Source of the DNA: Combretum micranthum
Taxonomy: Eukaryota; Streptophyta; Magnoliopsida; Myrtales; Combretaceae
Assembly (NCBI GenBank): GCA_024138025.1
Contig: JAMXBD010002221.1
Coordinates: 159,678 to 223,677 of the forward strand
Direction: 5' to 3'
DNA length: 64,000 bases
This document shows, one piece after another, positions 25,241 to 37,005 of the stretch. Position numbers and translations under genes: made by a program. Position 1 is the first letter of the stretch, and every line of letters begins with the position of its first letter. The notes under the pieces were generated by a model that saw only the letters and a program-made list of their open reading frames with translations, did not search any database and was not told where the DNA came from.

Positions 25241-27156
25241 AGAATTCTTTAGTAAATAATGTTAGTTAAAAGTTTAGAAATCCATTTTGTAAATCATTTA
25301 AAAATGAGTATTTTGATTCTTTTGTTTTCAAAGAATTCTCTCACTATTTTCGTTAATGAATTTTTAATGAAAAATAAATTTCTCTATTTTTCCTTTTACA
25401 ATTTTTCATATTAGCTTCACTTTTCCAATTAGCTTCTCATACAATTTTTTTTTACCATTACTAAAAAAAAAATCTTGGCTTGAAAACTCTCATTTCCTTT
25501 TATGAGGTTTCCTTATATTATGTTTTTATGGAAAAACATTTTAGTATCAAAAGTCATCTTCTTTTGGAAAATAATTTAATATAGAAATGATTAAGAAAGA
25601 CTTTTCAAAACAAATGTAGCTTTTAAAATTATGGCGAGTTCTTCTTAAGTTTTCAAAAGAATAAATTCACTTTTATTAAACCATAGATTCTAAATCTCAC
25701 ATAAACCATTCTTAGTTGATAAAATCTCCTTTTAAAAAAAAAAAGTATAATTGAAGTTTTAAAGTTTAGACAACAATCTTTATGTGCATGATCATGAGAT
25801 AATAACAAGCAAAAATAACATAATGAATAACAAAGTAAAGTATTGAGAGTCTTAGCTTTCTCAAGGCTCCCGAGATTAAGAAATAGACTAGTCTCAAAAA
25901 GAAAAGAAAATAAAAGAGAGAATTTTTTTTGACTTAATGAGGACAAGTCTAAGACTACAAACTAGTCTTAAAACAACATGAAATAAATAAATTGCAAAGG
26001 AGGAAAATAAATAAATTGTTTTGCATGAAAGTAAGTAAATTACAAGTGAGCTTATATGCTCTAAAGAATATATATATATAGATACATAATTATTTTAGTT
26101 AGAATAAAAAACAATAATGAGCAAAGTAAAATAACAACATAAATTTATAAATAGATATTCATGAACTAGAACAATACATGAACATAGTGTAGCTTCCATA
26201 ACATTTATTTTTTGAAAACTCACACCATGGTCATGTAAAGTTAAATGACATAGTAAGAAGAAATTTGTAAAAAAAATTTTACCTAAAGAGGGTTTTGGAG
26301 TATTATGTGTGAATGGATTTTGTGTATGTAGAAGGGGTTTGAGAGTATTTTGAGAGAGTTTTGAGAGTGTATATAAAGAGCGTTTTGAGAGGAGAATTTT
26401 GGGAGAGAATTGGTAGTGAATTTGTGGGTAGTAAATGTGTTAATGAAATGAAAGAGGAGGAGGGTATTTATAGGATAATGATGAGTGAATTTTTATGTGA
26501 TTTAAAATAAAAAAATTGAAAAAATATGAGAGAGGGAGAGATGGAGGGGGTGCTGGCTTGTGGAGTAAGGGAGAGAGAGAGATTTTTTTATGTTTTTGTT
26601 AATTAAATATAAATAATAAGTAAAGTAGATGTGATATAAAGTTATGGGAAAGGTAAAAAGTAAGGATAATAGGTGTATAAAGTATAAGAGTAGATGTCAG
26701 AAAAAAGTAGAGATAAATGAATAGTGTAATGTAAAGTAGATATGACTAATAAAGTATCGGTAGTAAGAAAATACACGTATAAATGCGATATCTGCTATTT
26801 TTACTTACCGAAAAATTATAAAACTAATATTTTTGAAAACCTTACATTTTTATGAGTCTAGCAGTATATTCAAAATATTTTTACTATTTCGGGCCTCATG
26901 ACACGTTTTTCAAGAACTGTATCCGTTCAGGTCCAAACGATTTGCAGTTTTGCTAATCTTATATTTTTAAGCTTTCTTATGTTATTATGAGCTATTCTAC
27001 ATACTAATCTCTTACTTACTCACTTAGGGTTGCGAACACGAGATTGTCGGACTTAAACTGTTACGTCTAACTAGGGTTTTGTTAACTTTAGGGTTTCCGT
27101 TTGACCTTCCGATTAGGGTTTAAGCTTAACCAATCGCAAAACTTTGGGGGTTTACA
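25241..27156 (-). mobile_element. Solo LTR F, 5' part (minus strand)
   Basis: It continues F after G's right TSD. It carries the GACTTAATGAGGACAAGTC hairpin variant near 25930, the donor-like TTTACCTAAAG near 26279 and the TATA box (reverse complement TATTTATA at 26465-26472). It ends GGGGGTTTACA, followed by TSD ACACT, after which LTR E resumes. Confidence 0.92.
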
Positions 27157-27161
27157 ACACT

Positions 27162-27519
27162 TATTTATAATTTTCAAACAAAACCATTTAAATGGAAAAA
27201 TATATGTAATATAACTCAAATTATTAGAAACTATCAACAACATAGGAAAAATTTTGGGAACTTCATTTTTATCACTAAAGGTAAAATTGTAGATATCCTA
27301 AAAAGACCAAGTTAAGAAAATTAATTTATCCTAGGAAAAATGAGAAAATAAAATTTATAAGAAAAATACTCATTTATAATAACTCAAAAAATTTGTAGTA
27401 TTCTTTCAAAGCACTTAAAGAGAAAATTATTAAAGTTCAAGTTTTCAACACCATAAAATAGGTTGATTTATGAAAATAATCGTTGAGACAACACCATTAA
27501 AATTTTGTATACAATATGA

Positions 27520-27552
<33 letters not shown>

Positions 27553-29100
27553 AGATTTTTCAATCATAAATATCTATATTTGCTAAATGATTTTTAGATA
27601 AAGAGAAGATTGGAAAATTGTGTTTCAAGGATTAAGATTTTCATAGTGAATCTATACTGATCTTCATGATCCAAAAGACTTTTTATAACAAAAATAACTT
27701 TAGAAATAGATTGATCTTTTCAAGTAGGTAGAAATGGGTATATAATACGCGAAATTCCGAGTTAAAATGAGCAAGTTATGGCCATTTTAAGTTGGAATTT
27801 CACTCTATATGATTTTTAACGAACTTAGTAAAATAATTATCAAGTTTAAATAGAACTTTCAAGAAATACTCATTTTGGGTATTTCTCTTGTATAGGTGAC
27901 AGGAGACTGAGTTCCTTTAGCCCGAAGATTATTTTGACTAGAAGCTTTTGCTCAAATAGCTGAGTGAGTTTATTTCTTACATTTTTGTACTTATGCTTTT
28001 TCTTGTAAATTAAAGGCATTAAAATTAGGAAAAGATAAAATGAAAAAGTGCATATGCGCTATATATATGTTTAAAATTATGATTAAGTATATCGAGGCTA
28101 GAATTGTTTATAATAAATGTTTGATCTAGTATAAGAATGATTTGTCTGCAAATTCTATGATCCCCCATAAAATATTTAATCATGCCATGGGTACTTAATT
28201 AAATTGATTCGTGCATACCATTGGGTGAGTTCATCGCATTCGTTACCATACCCTTGGTGGGACCAAGGCATGGTAGTGAGGTCTATAGAGTCTAAAAGAT
28301 CTATAAAACGGCAAAGGGTCGTCCGAATTAAGTTATAATGCATAAACACCTGAATAAACTATATTTTTGCAGCTGGGTAGTGGTTTGAATAAAACTACAA
28401 AGAAATGAATTATTTTTGTAGCTGAGCTTGAACAAAAACTACAAAGGAATTATAATTATTAAAATCAATTTATACGGCTTGGAACATCTAACCCCAAATG
28501 GAGGGGTAGATCCATTCAATATATGATTCCTGGATAATCATATATATTGTATGCTCATGCTTGTACATCTCATTTGGTTGTTTAAATTAATTTATTTTGA
28601 TTATTGATTATTGGGTACTTAATTGTGGAAATAATTCTCACTAAGCGTGTAGCTTATACCCTCTTAGATATTTGTTGTAGCACTCATACCTTTGGTTGAA
28701 GCCCAAGGATATTTTTACCCAGGTAATACTTTGAAGTCAAGAGTTTTGGATAGAAGTCGCGACCTAGAAGTAGATATAGACTTCCAAGTAAAACTAAAAA
28801 GAAAATGTAATTATTTTGAAAATGGAATTTGTTTGACTTAGTTATTTTTTATGGGGGATGCCCCTTAATGTTTGTAAGACTCTCTATATTTGGAAACATG
28901 GTTATATTGTTATGATTTACCTTCTTAAATGCTTTTGTATAATTGCTTAAACGGCTTCTTCCAAAATTTAGTCCTCTATGATCATGAATGTACGTCTTAT
29001 ACCCGATATCGAGATTTTAGAATGACTAAGGTTGTCATATCAAATCTTAATATTGAGTATGGCAGGCTATCACGTTTAGGATATCCTTTGGGCCGGGACA
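27162..29100 (+). mobile_element. Solo LTR E, 3' part (plus strand)
   Basis: It resumes E after F's right TSD. A GTGTGT/TATATA compound microsatellite lies at about 27521-27552, a TTAAAATG/CATTTTAA hairpin at 27762-27790, two degenerate units of about 50 bp (TTTTTGTAGCTG..AACTACAAAG) at about 28370-28450, and an extended palindrome CAATATATGATT...AATCATATATATTG at 28517-28549. It ends CACGTTTAGGATATCC...GGGACA at 29100, followed by TSD TCAAC. Confidence 0.9.
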
Positions 29101-29105
29101 TCAAC

Positions 29106-29299
29106 CATCTTTCGTAGATCCACCAAGAAATAGTTTCATGAAGCTATCCTAGAGAACAATGCCAAGAAAGTTACTACTTTCATTAAGTCACTTATCCTAC
29201 TAAACCACGCTTTCTTGTTTCCCATCTCTTCCCAGACCTGTGAGCAAAAGATCCAATTTAAGCAGTGTGCTTAGTTCCAGCTCCAATATCTATTAGGAT
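29106..29299. other. Flank with no recognisable gene
   Basis: This is pre-insertion sequence adjoining LTR E. No open reading frame, repeat unit or RNA gene is visible. It may be the eroded 3' end of the PPR-like pseudogene on the minus strand, but nothing in it is recognisable. Confidence 0.4.
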
Positions 29300-29985
29300 A
29301 AATGGTATCATCAAAAAGAAGAACATGTCTTGGCATAGAACATCATCAGGTACCTCACAATCATGTCAAACACTAGAAAATTTGCATTGATCAACCTAGA
29401 ATGACACCTCCATAGAAGCTTTGTTAATAAAATTCAGCAACTAACGAAATTGATTATCAAAACATCATAACCAAATTCTCGAGAAAGATCCCGAATCAAA
29501 ATATCATACACCTTAGCATCAAGTTCTACTTCTTTAGCTTTAGCATTTGAAAAACACATCTCCGCCTTCTTGGGATAGGAACTTTTCATACACCCACAAA
29601 ACAGCAGGCAATGTAGAGGAATTGCGCTTTAAACCCTTTTATATCATCTTGTATACCATTCCCATATTTCATCAACCATGTTTTGCCCAAGCATTTGCAT
29701 CAAAATCATCAACAATAATGTATATTACTGATCATTCCACACTCAATTAGTCCATCACAACAATCAACAGCACCATGAAGCCTATTAACACTAACATAAC
29801 TAGTAAATTGATATTTAAAAATAACAATCTAATTCAAGACCAACTTTTTCGCACACTTGATAAGCTGGTCACGAGCAAAACCGGATGGGACGAATCACCT
29901 GCTGCATGGTTGTTGAGCAAATTCTGAGTCCATATCTAAGACACGTTGGTTGCATCAAAATGTGAAGCAAAATGCAGAACAGTTT
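29300..29985 (-). pseudogene. Decayed PPR (pentatricopeptide repeat) protein fragment
   Basis: Minus-strand translation gives short PPR-like blocks in shifting frames. Examples are RLHGAVDCCDGLIECGM (about 29722-29772), NMVDEIWEWYTR (about 29655-29690) and KAEMCFSNAKAKEVELDAKV plus YDILIRDLSREFG (about 29470-29570). The AE..F..A...G.ELDA..Y..LI pattern is that of plant P-class PPR helices. PPR proteins bind organellar RNA, and an intact one would be several hundred residues long. Here at least three frame changes and stops separate the blocks, and no start or end is seen. LTR E lies at its presumed 3' side. The family call comes from motif memory, not a search. Confidence 0.5.
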
Positions 29986-30046
29986 GTCTTTCCTATGTTA
30001 ATTCGATTAGAATCGAGTCCATAGAAAATGAGAGAGAGAGAGAGAG

Positions 30047-30225
30047 AGATAGGTAGTCATTGGACTACCTATCTTTGACAACACTCTCCATTAAAAGTGT
30101 ATCAAATAGCATGTGGGACAAAATATTATACGGCATATATACAATATTTGGTTCCACATGCTTATTTGGCACACCCTCAATGGAGGGTGTTGCCAAGACT
30201 ATCTATTTATTTTTCAAGAGAGAGA
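30047..30225. mobile_element. Foldback MITE-like element with (GA)n at its edge
   Basis: After a (GA)n run at about 30028-30048 comes a short hairpin (GATAGGTAGTC, loop ATTG, GACTACCTATC). A long imperfect palindrome follows. Its left arm contains GACAACACTCTCCATT and AGCATGTGGGACAAAATATT (about 30077-30129). Its right arm contains AATATTTGGTTCCACATGCT and AATGGAGGGTGTTGCC (about 30153-30215). The arms pair along roughly 65 bp at about 80% by eye. There is no coding capacity. No clear TSD could be fixed, so the superfamily is open. Confidence 0.7.
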
Positions 30226-30818
30226 CTCTTATAAAGTTAGTGCTTAAGTACAATGGCTCACAAGGTTCGGTTTAGTATTAACCAAAAATTGAAACAAAAA
30301 AGTTAAGTTAGGCTAGGATTGAAGACAGAGTAGAGAGTTCTTTGAAATAGTTGTTCTGCGAATCAAACTCTTATCCCAATATCCACATGGGATAATTTTT
30401 TTAAAAAGTTATCTGGTCTTCTTGTAGTTTCTTGTCCAGTCCCAAGCCCAAAAAAGAAAATGCAAACAAAGGATTATGAATTTAGTCCGGTTCAGTCCCA
30501 TAAATTAATGGGAACCACGCAGGCACCTCCTCAAATTAAACTTTTATAAGGATAAGATAAATCCCTCACTTTAAGAAATTAGACTACTATTAAAAGAAAA
30601 GAAAAAAATACTACCAACTGATCCACCGACGCCTTTTCCCTTTTCTCTGCGGCGGAATTTAAGACCTGGACGTCCTTTTTGGCCTCCTCTACAACAGGAC
30701 ACAAATATTCCGGCTTTTCTCTCCTCCTTTTCTTTTTATTTTATTGCTTCTCTTCGAGTTATCATACTTTTGGATCATTTGCTAGTTGACATATCTATTT
30801 ATTGTCATCTGCAACTTG
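30226..30818. other. Non-coding flank left of the copia element
   Basis: AT-rich sequence with a GC-richer patch around 30620-30700 (CTCTGCGGCGGAA). No supported gene was seen. It ends with ACTTG (30814-30818), the left TSD of the copia element, and continues at 37435. Confidence 0.5.
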
Positions 30819-31270
30819 TGTTAGATATTCTATAATTTTCTTTGCCGCAGGATCTTTGAATGAAATTGCAATAATCAATTACAAGTAATTTGATACATAC
30901 CGTTGTCCATTGCTTTTGATTTCCAGTCGAAAGAAGAAAATCCGTCACGAACTTTGTCTTGTTGATTTCTCCTACTCTACCCTTTTTCTTTTAGATTTTT
31001 CTTTGATGGTGTAGAAAATTCTCTAATGGAAAAAGATACGTTGTTTTCCTTTTTCTCTAATGGAAAAGATACGTTGTTTTCCTTTTTCTCTAATGGAAAA
31101 GATACGTTGTTTTCCTTTCCTTTTCTGTCTATTATATTTAATTAGGGAGAGTGGAGGGATTTAAACCCATGACTTAAAATACTAATATGCCCAAATGACC
31201 ATCATATTAGGCCTTTACATTAAGTCATACTCTAAGTCACATGGACCACTAATGTTAAAATAATTTAACA
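30819..31270 (-). repeat. Copia 3' LTR (452 bp)
   Basis: It is bounded by TSD ACTTG and the PPT. It contains three tandem copies of a 33-bp unit built on CTCTAATGGAAAAGATACGT (about 31019-31116). The 5' LTR has two. Confidence 0.95.
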
Positions 31271-31286
31271 ATCTCCCACTTGGTCC
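31271..31286 (-). other. Copia polypurine tract
   Basis: In element orientation GGACCAAGTGGGAGAT stands directly before the 3' LTR start TGTTAAATT, the usual form of a plant copia PPT. Confidence 0.85.
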
Positions 31287-31645
31287 ATGTTACGACTTGA
31301 TGATTCACTAATAATTAAGTGTGCACCATATTTAGTATGCATCAAGTCATAATTCTTGATTGAATTAAAATGACTGAATCATGGCGGTCACACACCATTT
31401 AACGATGTGATTCCTTCCATGTATTACAAGGTCATCATAATTCATGGTAACTTAATTGAGGAACATTAAAACCTTTAGGTCATTATTTCCAATTAGGCTA
31501 CTAGTTATCTCATAGACAATAATTGTATACAACTCGATGTAGATAACTAATAAGCAAGCAAAACCACAACTTTAACTGAATTCACAAATGTCATAACAAT
31601 ATGAGCAACACAACCATATGTATATATATACATATACATCAAATA

Positions 31646-32295
31646 TCAAATCAATGAGGACCTATCTATAATGCCCATCCGTTCAACATGTCCAATAAAT
31701 GTTTTTTGTGGCAAACCCTTAGTTAACGGATCCGCTATCATCAGGTCAGTACCGATATGCTCAATTGACACTCTTTGGTTTTGTACTTCTTCTTTAACAG
31801 ACAAGTATTTCAAATCCATATGTTTCGCACCTTTAGAATACCTATCATTCTTAGAAAAGAAAACAGCTGCAGAATTATCACAATAGATTCTTAACGACTT
31901 AGCTATACTGTCGACTAATCCAAGCCTTAAGACAAAGTTCCGCAACCACAATGCATGAATAGTGGCCTCAAAGCATGCCACAAATTCAGCCTCCATAGTG
32001 GAAGTAGCGATGACTGACTGCTTTCCACTCTTCCATGAAACTGCTCCTCCAGCCAACAGAAACTGTAACCAATGTAGATTTCCTCGAGTCTACACATCCA
32101 GCATAATCTGAATCCGAATATCCTACTACTTCAAGATGATTTGATCTCCTATATGAAGCATGTAGTCCTTGGTACCTTGTAAGTACCTAAGTACTTTCTT
32201 TGCAGCTTTCCAATGATCAAATCCTGATTACTCTGAATCGGCCAACATTCCTACAGCGAAACTTATGTCCAGCCGAGTGCATGTTTGTGCATACA
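31646..32295 (-). pseudogene. Copia RNase H with frameshifts
   Basis: From 32056 down to 31646 the frame is open. It includes AVSWKSGKQSVIATSTMEAE, CDNSAAVFFSKN and the C-terminal KHMDLKYLSVKEEV ... ADPLTKGLPQKTF, the usual copia RNase H motifs. Upstream, VGYSDSDYAGC at about 32095-32127 is in another frame and a stop lies near 32230, so the domain is detached from the reverse transcriptase. The downstream stop at 31646 is the expected end of pol. Confidence 0.9.
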
Positions 32296-34449
32296 TCAAA
32301 CTTCCAACCAGTGATGCATAGGGAATAGATTCCATTGATTTTCGTTCCAAATCATTCTTTGACATTGCAATTTACTGAACTTGTCCCCTTTCTGAATTGG
32401 AACTATTCCTGCAGAGCAATTTTCCATTCTAAATTTCTCTAACACTTTATTGATATAGCCTTTTTGAGACAATCCTAACAATCCTTGTGATCTATCACGG
32501 AATATCTCAATTCCTATCACATAAGATGCCTCACCCATATCTTTCATTTCAAAAGTTTCAGAGAGAAATTTCTTTACATCATGTAACAAACCCATGTCAT
32601 TAGCAGCTAAAAGAATATCATCGACATATAACACCAATATAATAAACTTGCTCCCACTGACCTTCATATAGATACACCGATCAACGGTATTCTCTACAAA
32701 ACCATATGACGTAATGGTATTATTAAACTTAATATACCATTGTCGGGAAGCTTGTTTTAATCCATATATCGATTTCTGTAACTTACACACCAAATTTTCA
32801 TGTCCTGTGGTTATAAAACCCTCAGGTTGGTCCATATAAACTTCCTCTTCTAAGTCACCATTCAAAAAGGCGGTCTTTACATCCATTTGGTGAAGCTCTA
32901 GATCATAATGAGCCACCAAAGCCATAATAATTCTTAAGGAGTCCTTCTTCGAAACTGGAGAGAAGGTCTCTTTATAGTCAATACCATCTTTCTGAGTATA
33001 ACCTTTGGCAACAAGTCTGGCCTTGTATCTTTCGATGTTGCCTTTTGAGTCTCGCTTGGTCTTGAAGACCCATTTACAGCCAACTCGTTTTGATCCTTCA
33101 GGCAACTCTACTAACTCCCAGACTTGATTTACATCCATTGATTTCAACTCTTCCTTCATGGCATTGAACCACTTTTCAGAATCATTACATTCCATGGCTT
33201 GTCTAAATGAGACTGGATCTTTATCAATGCTTAAGTCAGATTCTTGCTCAAGTGAGTAAACCACATAATCATTCGATATAGCTGGTCTTTTCTGTCTTGT
33301 AGACCTCCGTAATGCCATTTCTTGTGGTATCACTTGTTCATTTGTGACTTGCACATTGTCACTTGGTTCATCTCTAATATGTTCACTTTGTGTGTCTCGA
33401 ACATCAATTTGTTGTCTTAGCATGTTGCGTGACTGTGATGCAACAAAAGGAACAACAACTTGAGTAGAAACACTGGGTGTAGGGGTCTCCTTTTGAAATT
33501 CTCTAATATCCACTTTTCGTGATTCCCCACTCCCACTGAATTGACCATTTTCAATGAACCGAGCATTACCAGACTCAACTATTCTTGTACTATGGTTAGG
33601 ACAATAAAATCTGTACCCCTTTGATTTTTCAGGATAGCCGATGAAGTAACCACTAATGGTTCTTGCATCAAGCTTCTTTTCATGTGGATTATATATCCTT
33701 ATTTCTGCTGGACAACCCCAAACATGAAGATGCCTTAAGCTGGGTTTCCTACCTGTCCATAGTTCATAAGGAGTCTTAGGGACTGCCTTACTAGGAACCC
33801 TGTTTAGCAGATATGCAGCAGTTTTTAATGCATGCATCCATAAGGATAAAGGTACAGTGCTGTAATTTAACATACTCCTAACCATATCCATAAGTGTGCG
33901 ATTCCGCCTTTCAGCCACACCGTTTTGTTGCGGTGTACCAGGCATTGTATACTGTGCACATATGCCTCGACTTTCAAGGAATTTTGCAAATGGACCAGGA
34001 CATTGTCCATTTTCATTGAATTTACCATAATATTCACCACCCCTGTCTGACCTCACTACTTTCACTTTTCTATCTAACTGCCTTTCAACTTCATTTACAA
34101 ACACCTCTAGGATGTTCACTGATTGGGACTTTTCATGCAGTAGATACAAATAGCAATATCGTGAGTAGTCATCAATAAATGTGATGAAATATTTCTCACC
34201 ACCCCATGTTGGAATGTCAAAAGGACCACAAATATCAGTGTGTATCAATTCAAGAAGTTCATTACTTCTTGTGGCAGGATTCTTTGATATGTGTCTAGTT
34301 TGCTTACCTTTTATGCAATCAACACATATATCCCAGTCAGTAAAATCCAATTGAGGTAATATTTCACCTTTCACCAACCTCAATACCCTTTCTTTGGATA
34401 TATGACCTAATCTTTGATGCCATAAGAAAGCAGAACTATCATTGTGCAT
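32296..34449 (-). pseudogene. Copia integrase and reverse transcriptase (717-residue open segment)
   Basis: The segment opens with the integrase zinc finger (WHQRLGH then CVDCIKGKQ, residues about 11-50). The catalytic core follows, with Asp in HTDICGPF (about 70), Asp in [11 protein letters not shown] (about 134) and Glu in [10 protein letters not shown] (about 180). A poorly conserved linker (about 300-400) leads to the reverse transcriptase: [38 protein letters not shown] and the catalytic [11 protein letters not shown] (about 610). The frame breaks near 32350, just before the RNase H region. It was once one polyprotein with the neighbouring segments. Confidence 0.95.
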
Positions 34450-34673
34450 TACGTTTGTTACCTATACTATGCTCAACAAGAAACAGAGATTCAGCATACA
34501 TAACATCAAGATTAAAACGATATAAATTATCAACTAAAGTACCAGATCCATAATAGTACGAATGTTATACAATGAAAATACACCGTTTCCAATCTTAAAG
34601 TTAAATCCTACTTCATCCAACTTTGCAACAGAAACTAAATTTCTAGCACATTCAGGAACATAGAGACACTTTT

Positions 34674-35730
34674 CTAGATCCAGGTACACCCGGTATCCAA
34701 AATCAATCTGTACGTCCCGATTCCTTCTATTCGTGCCTTCATTCTGTTCCCCATATAAAGGAACTGTTCAGTTCCTCTTATGGGCTGGATCGAAAGGAAT
34801 CCCTGCATAATATGTGACACATGAATAGTAGCTCCAGAGTCTAACCACCAAGTGTTATTAGGCACTTCAATAATGTTTGATTCAAAACATACTGATATAC
34901 AGTACATACCTTTCTTTTCGAACCAAGCCTTTCTTTTTGGACAATCTTTCTTGAAGTGACCAATCTTCTTGCAGAAAAAACACTTCTGATCCTTATGGAT
35001 CTGACCTCCACTAACTTTCATAGAGGCTTTGTTCTTCTTCTTATTCTTCTTATATGGTTTAGACTTGCTACTACCAGCATCATTATGAACAGTGAGATGA
35101 ACAGAGTGATCCTTCATCTTCTTTAATCTCCCTTCTTCCTGAACTAGCATGGCCTTAATTTCCTGAAGGTTCCATTTTTCTTTAATGGTGTTGTAATTCA
35201 CCTGGAATTGACCAAACTCAGGAGGAAGCGAGTTGATGATGAATTGAACCAAAAAGGACTCACTCACATCCATACCCATTGACTTCAGTTTTGCTGCTAG
35301 ATTAGCCATACTTGTCACATGATCATGAATGGGTCGTGACCAATCAAATTTCTTGGTCGTCAACTCACTCATGAGGTTCCCCACAATAGACTTGTCAGCT
35401 ATATCTGATTGTGAGTACTCTTTAATTTTCATCATAAATTCCCTTGCATTTTCGGTTTTAGGCATTGACGGCTTAACATTTTCAGCTATCGTCATTCGCA
35501 TCAAGTTCAAACTCAGCCTATTAGACCGTTCCCAAGCCTCATAAAGAGACTTATCAGATTCAGTACTAGTCTCAGTTATGGCTGCAGGCTTTTCATTTGA
35601 AATAATTGCTAAGTCCAAATCCAAAATACCCAGTTGAAACTGGATCTGTTCGGACCATTCCATAGTTCAGCCCATTGAACTTGATCATTCCATTGCCCAA
35701 AGCGAATAAATTACTAGAAGCTGCAAACAT
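34674..35730 (-). pseudogene. Copia gag and protease
   Basis: A likely start ATG lies at 35730 (MFAASSNL, then KFNGLNYG). A 1-nt shift near 35668 puts the rest in the long open frame 35663-34674. That frame has the gag capsid region (residues about 40-190), a lysine-rich stretch, the zinc knuckle CFFCKKIGHFKKDC (CX2CX4HX4C, about 231-244), and the protease active site WWLDSGATIHVS (about 273-284). It stops at 34674. The expected continuation into integrase lies in other frames between 34450 and 34673. Confidence 0.93.
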
Positions 35731-36986
35731 AATCCAAATGTACACATTAATGCTTTGATTTAACTTAAATGGATTCAGATAAATGTAAACTTTAACTATG
35801 TATTTAAGGTCACCTTTGGGTGATACCTTAATGCATAACTTTTAATCAATAATGATGCTTGGATAAATATACTTTGATAGATCAATCAATCATACTTAAG
35901 TGAATATGTATGTTATCTTTGGATATACAATCATATTCACCCAGTATATCAATGAATCACTTTAGTATCATTAATTATAGCAATGATCCATCTTTGGATG
36001 ATCTCCTAGCATTATAATTGACGATCACAATTGTTCATTTCAAACCTTTATATCATTTACTAGCATCACATGAACATGAACAATTGATAAAATAAAATTT
36101 TAATGTTTAAATTCTTTCAAGCTAGGCCACTTTGGTGACTAACAAGCTTTCATTACAATAAACATTGCTTTACACTAATATGATTTTAACAAAATCAAAC
36201 TTTTCAATCATTAAAATCTCAATAATGCGGAAGATATGTCAGGAATATATGACATATATGCAAAATAAAATAAAATAAAATAAAAAATTTTCGGACATTC
36301 AACATCGGATAAACGCTGGCGAATATCCTTTCAATGCTGGCAGCATTGACACCAGCATTAAGAAAAAGGATTCTGTTTTCCGAAGAAATATCAATTTCCG
36401 TTTCCTTTAGGTTGAATTGCGTCCAGGAAAACATCAATTCAAAATGCTTCCTTTTGTCTTTTCTGTTCCGAAAATATTAATTTCCAGAAAATCTAAGAAA
36501 ATCCGTTTTCAATTCTTTCGTAAATTCCAAAACGTAGGAATGAATTTCCAGTTTCCGTCCGTTTTCAATTCTTTCGAAAATCCATGTCAAATTTTCCGTT
36601 TTTTTTTTTTTGAAAATATCAATTTTCAGAAAACGTTCCATAAAATCCGTTTTCAATGTTCAGTTTCTGAAAACTCCAGTTTCCGAAATCTCCAAAACTT
36701 CGAGGAAGATTTCCAGTTTCCGAATTCTGCCTTTTCCGTTGTCCAAACAGTTTCCGAAAATCTAATTTTTTTTTTAATTTCTGTTTGAATGGCAAGAAAT
36801 GACGATTCGTCTATTCCGTTTGACGATTCGTGGATCATACGGAAAAAGACGATTCCGTTTTCATGAAAACAAAAAAAAAATGCTATTCCGAAGAATAAAG
36901 CCAAACTGGAAACACGTTGACGAAACTGGAATACAATTATACGAACAATATAATTACGATTCAGACAACAAATCAAGCAATATTCA
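35731..36986 (-). other. Copia 5' leader between PBS and gag
   Basis: This untranslated leader of about 1.25 kb is long for a plant copia element. Between about 36440 and 36760 it holds degenerate repeats of TTTTCAATTCTTTCG and TTTCCAGTTTCCG phrases. No convincing gene is seen on either strand. Confidence 0.65.
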
Positions 36987-37003
36987 TACCCGCTCTGATA
37001 CCA
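36987..37003 (-). other. Copia primer binding site (initiator tRNA-Met)
   Basis: In element orientation TGGTATCAGAGCGGGTA begins 2 nt after the 5' LTR end TCTAACA. TGGTATCAGAGC is the well-known plant copia PBS, complementary to the 3' end of initiator tRNA-Met. Confidence 0.93.
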
Positions 37004-37005
37004 AT

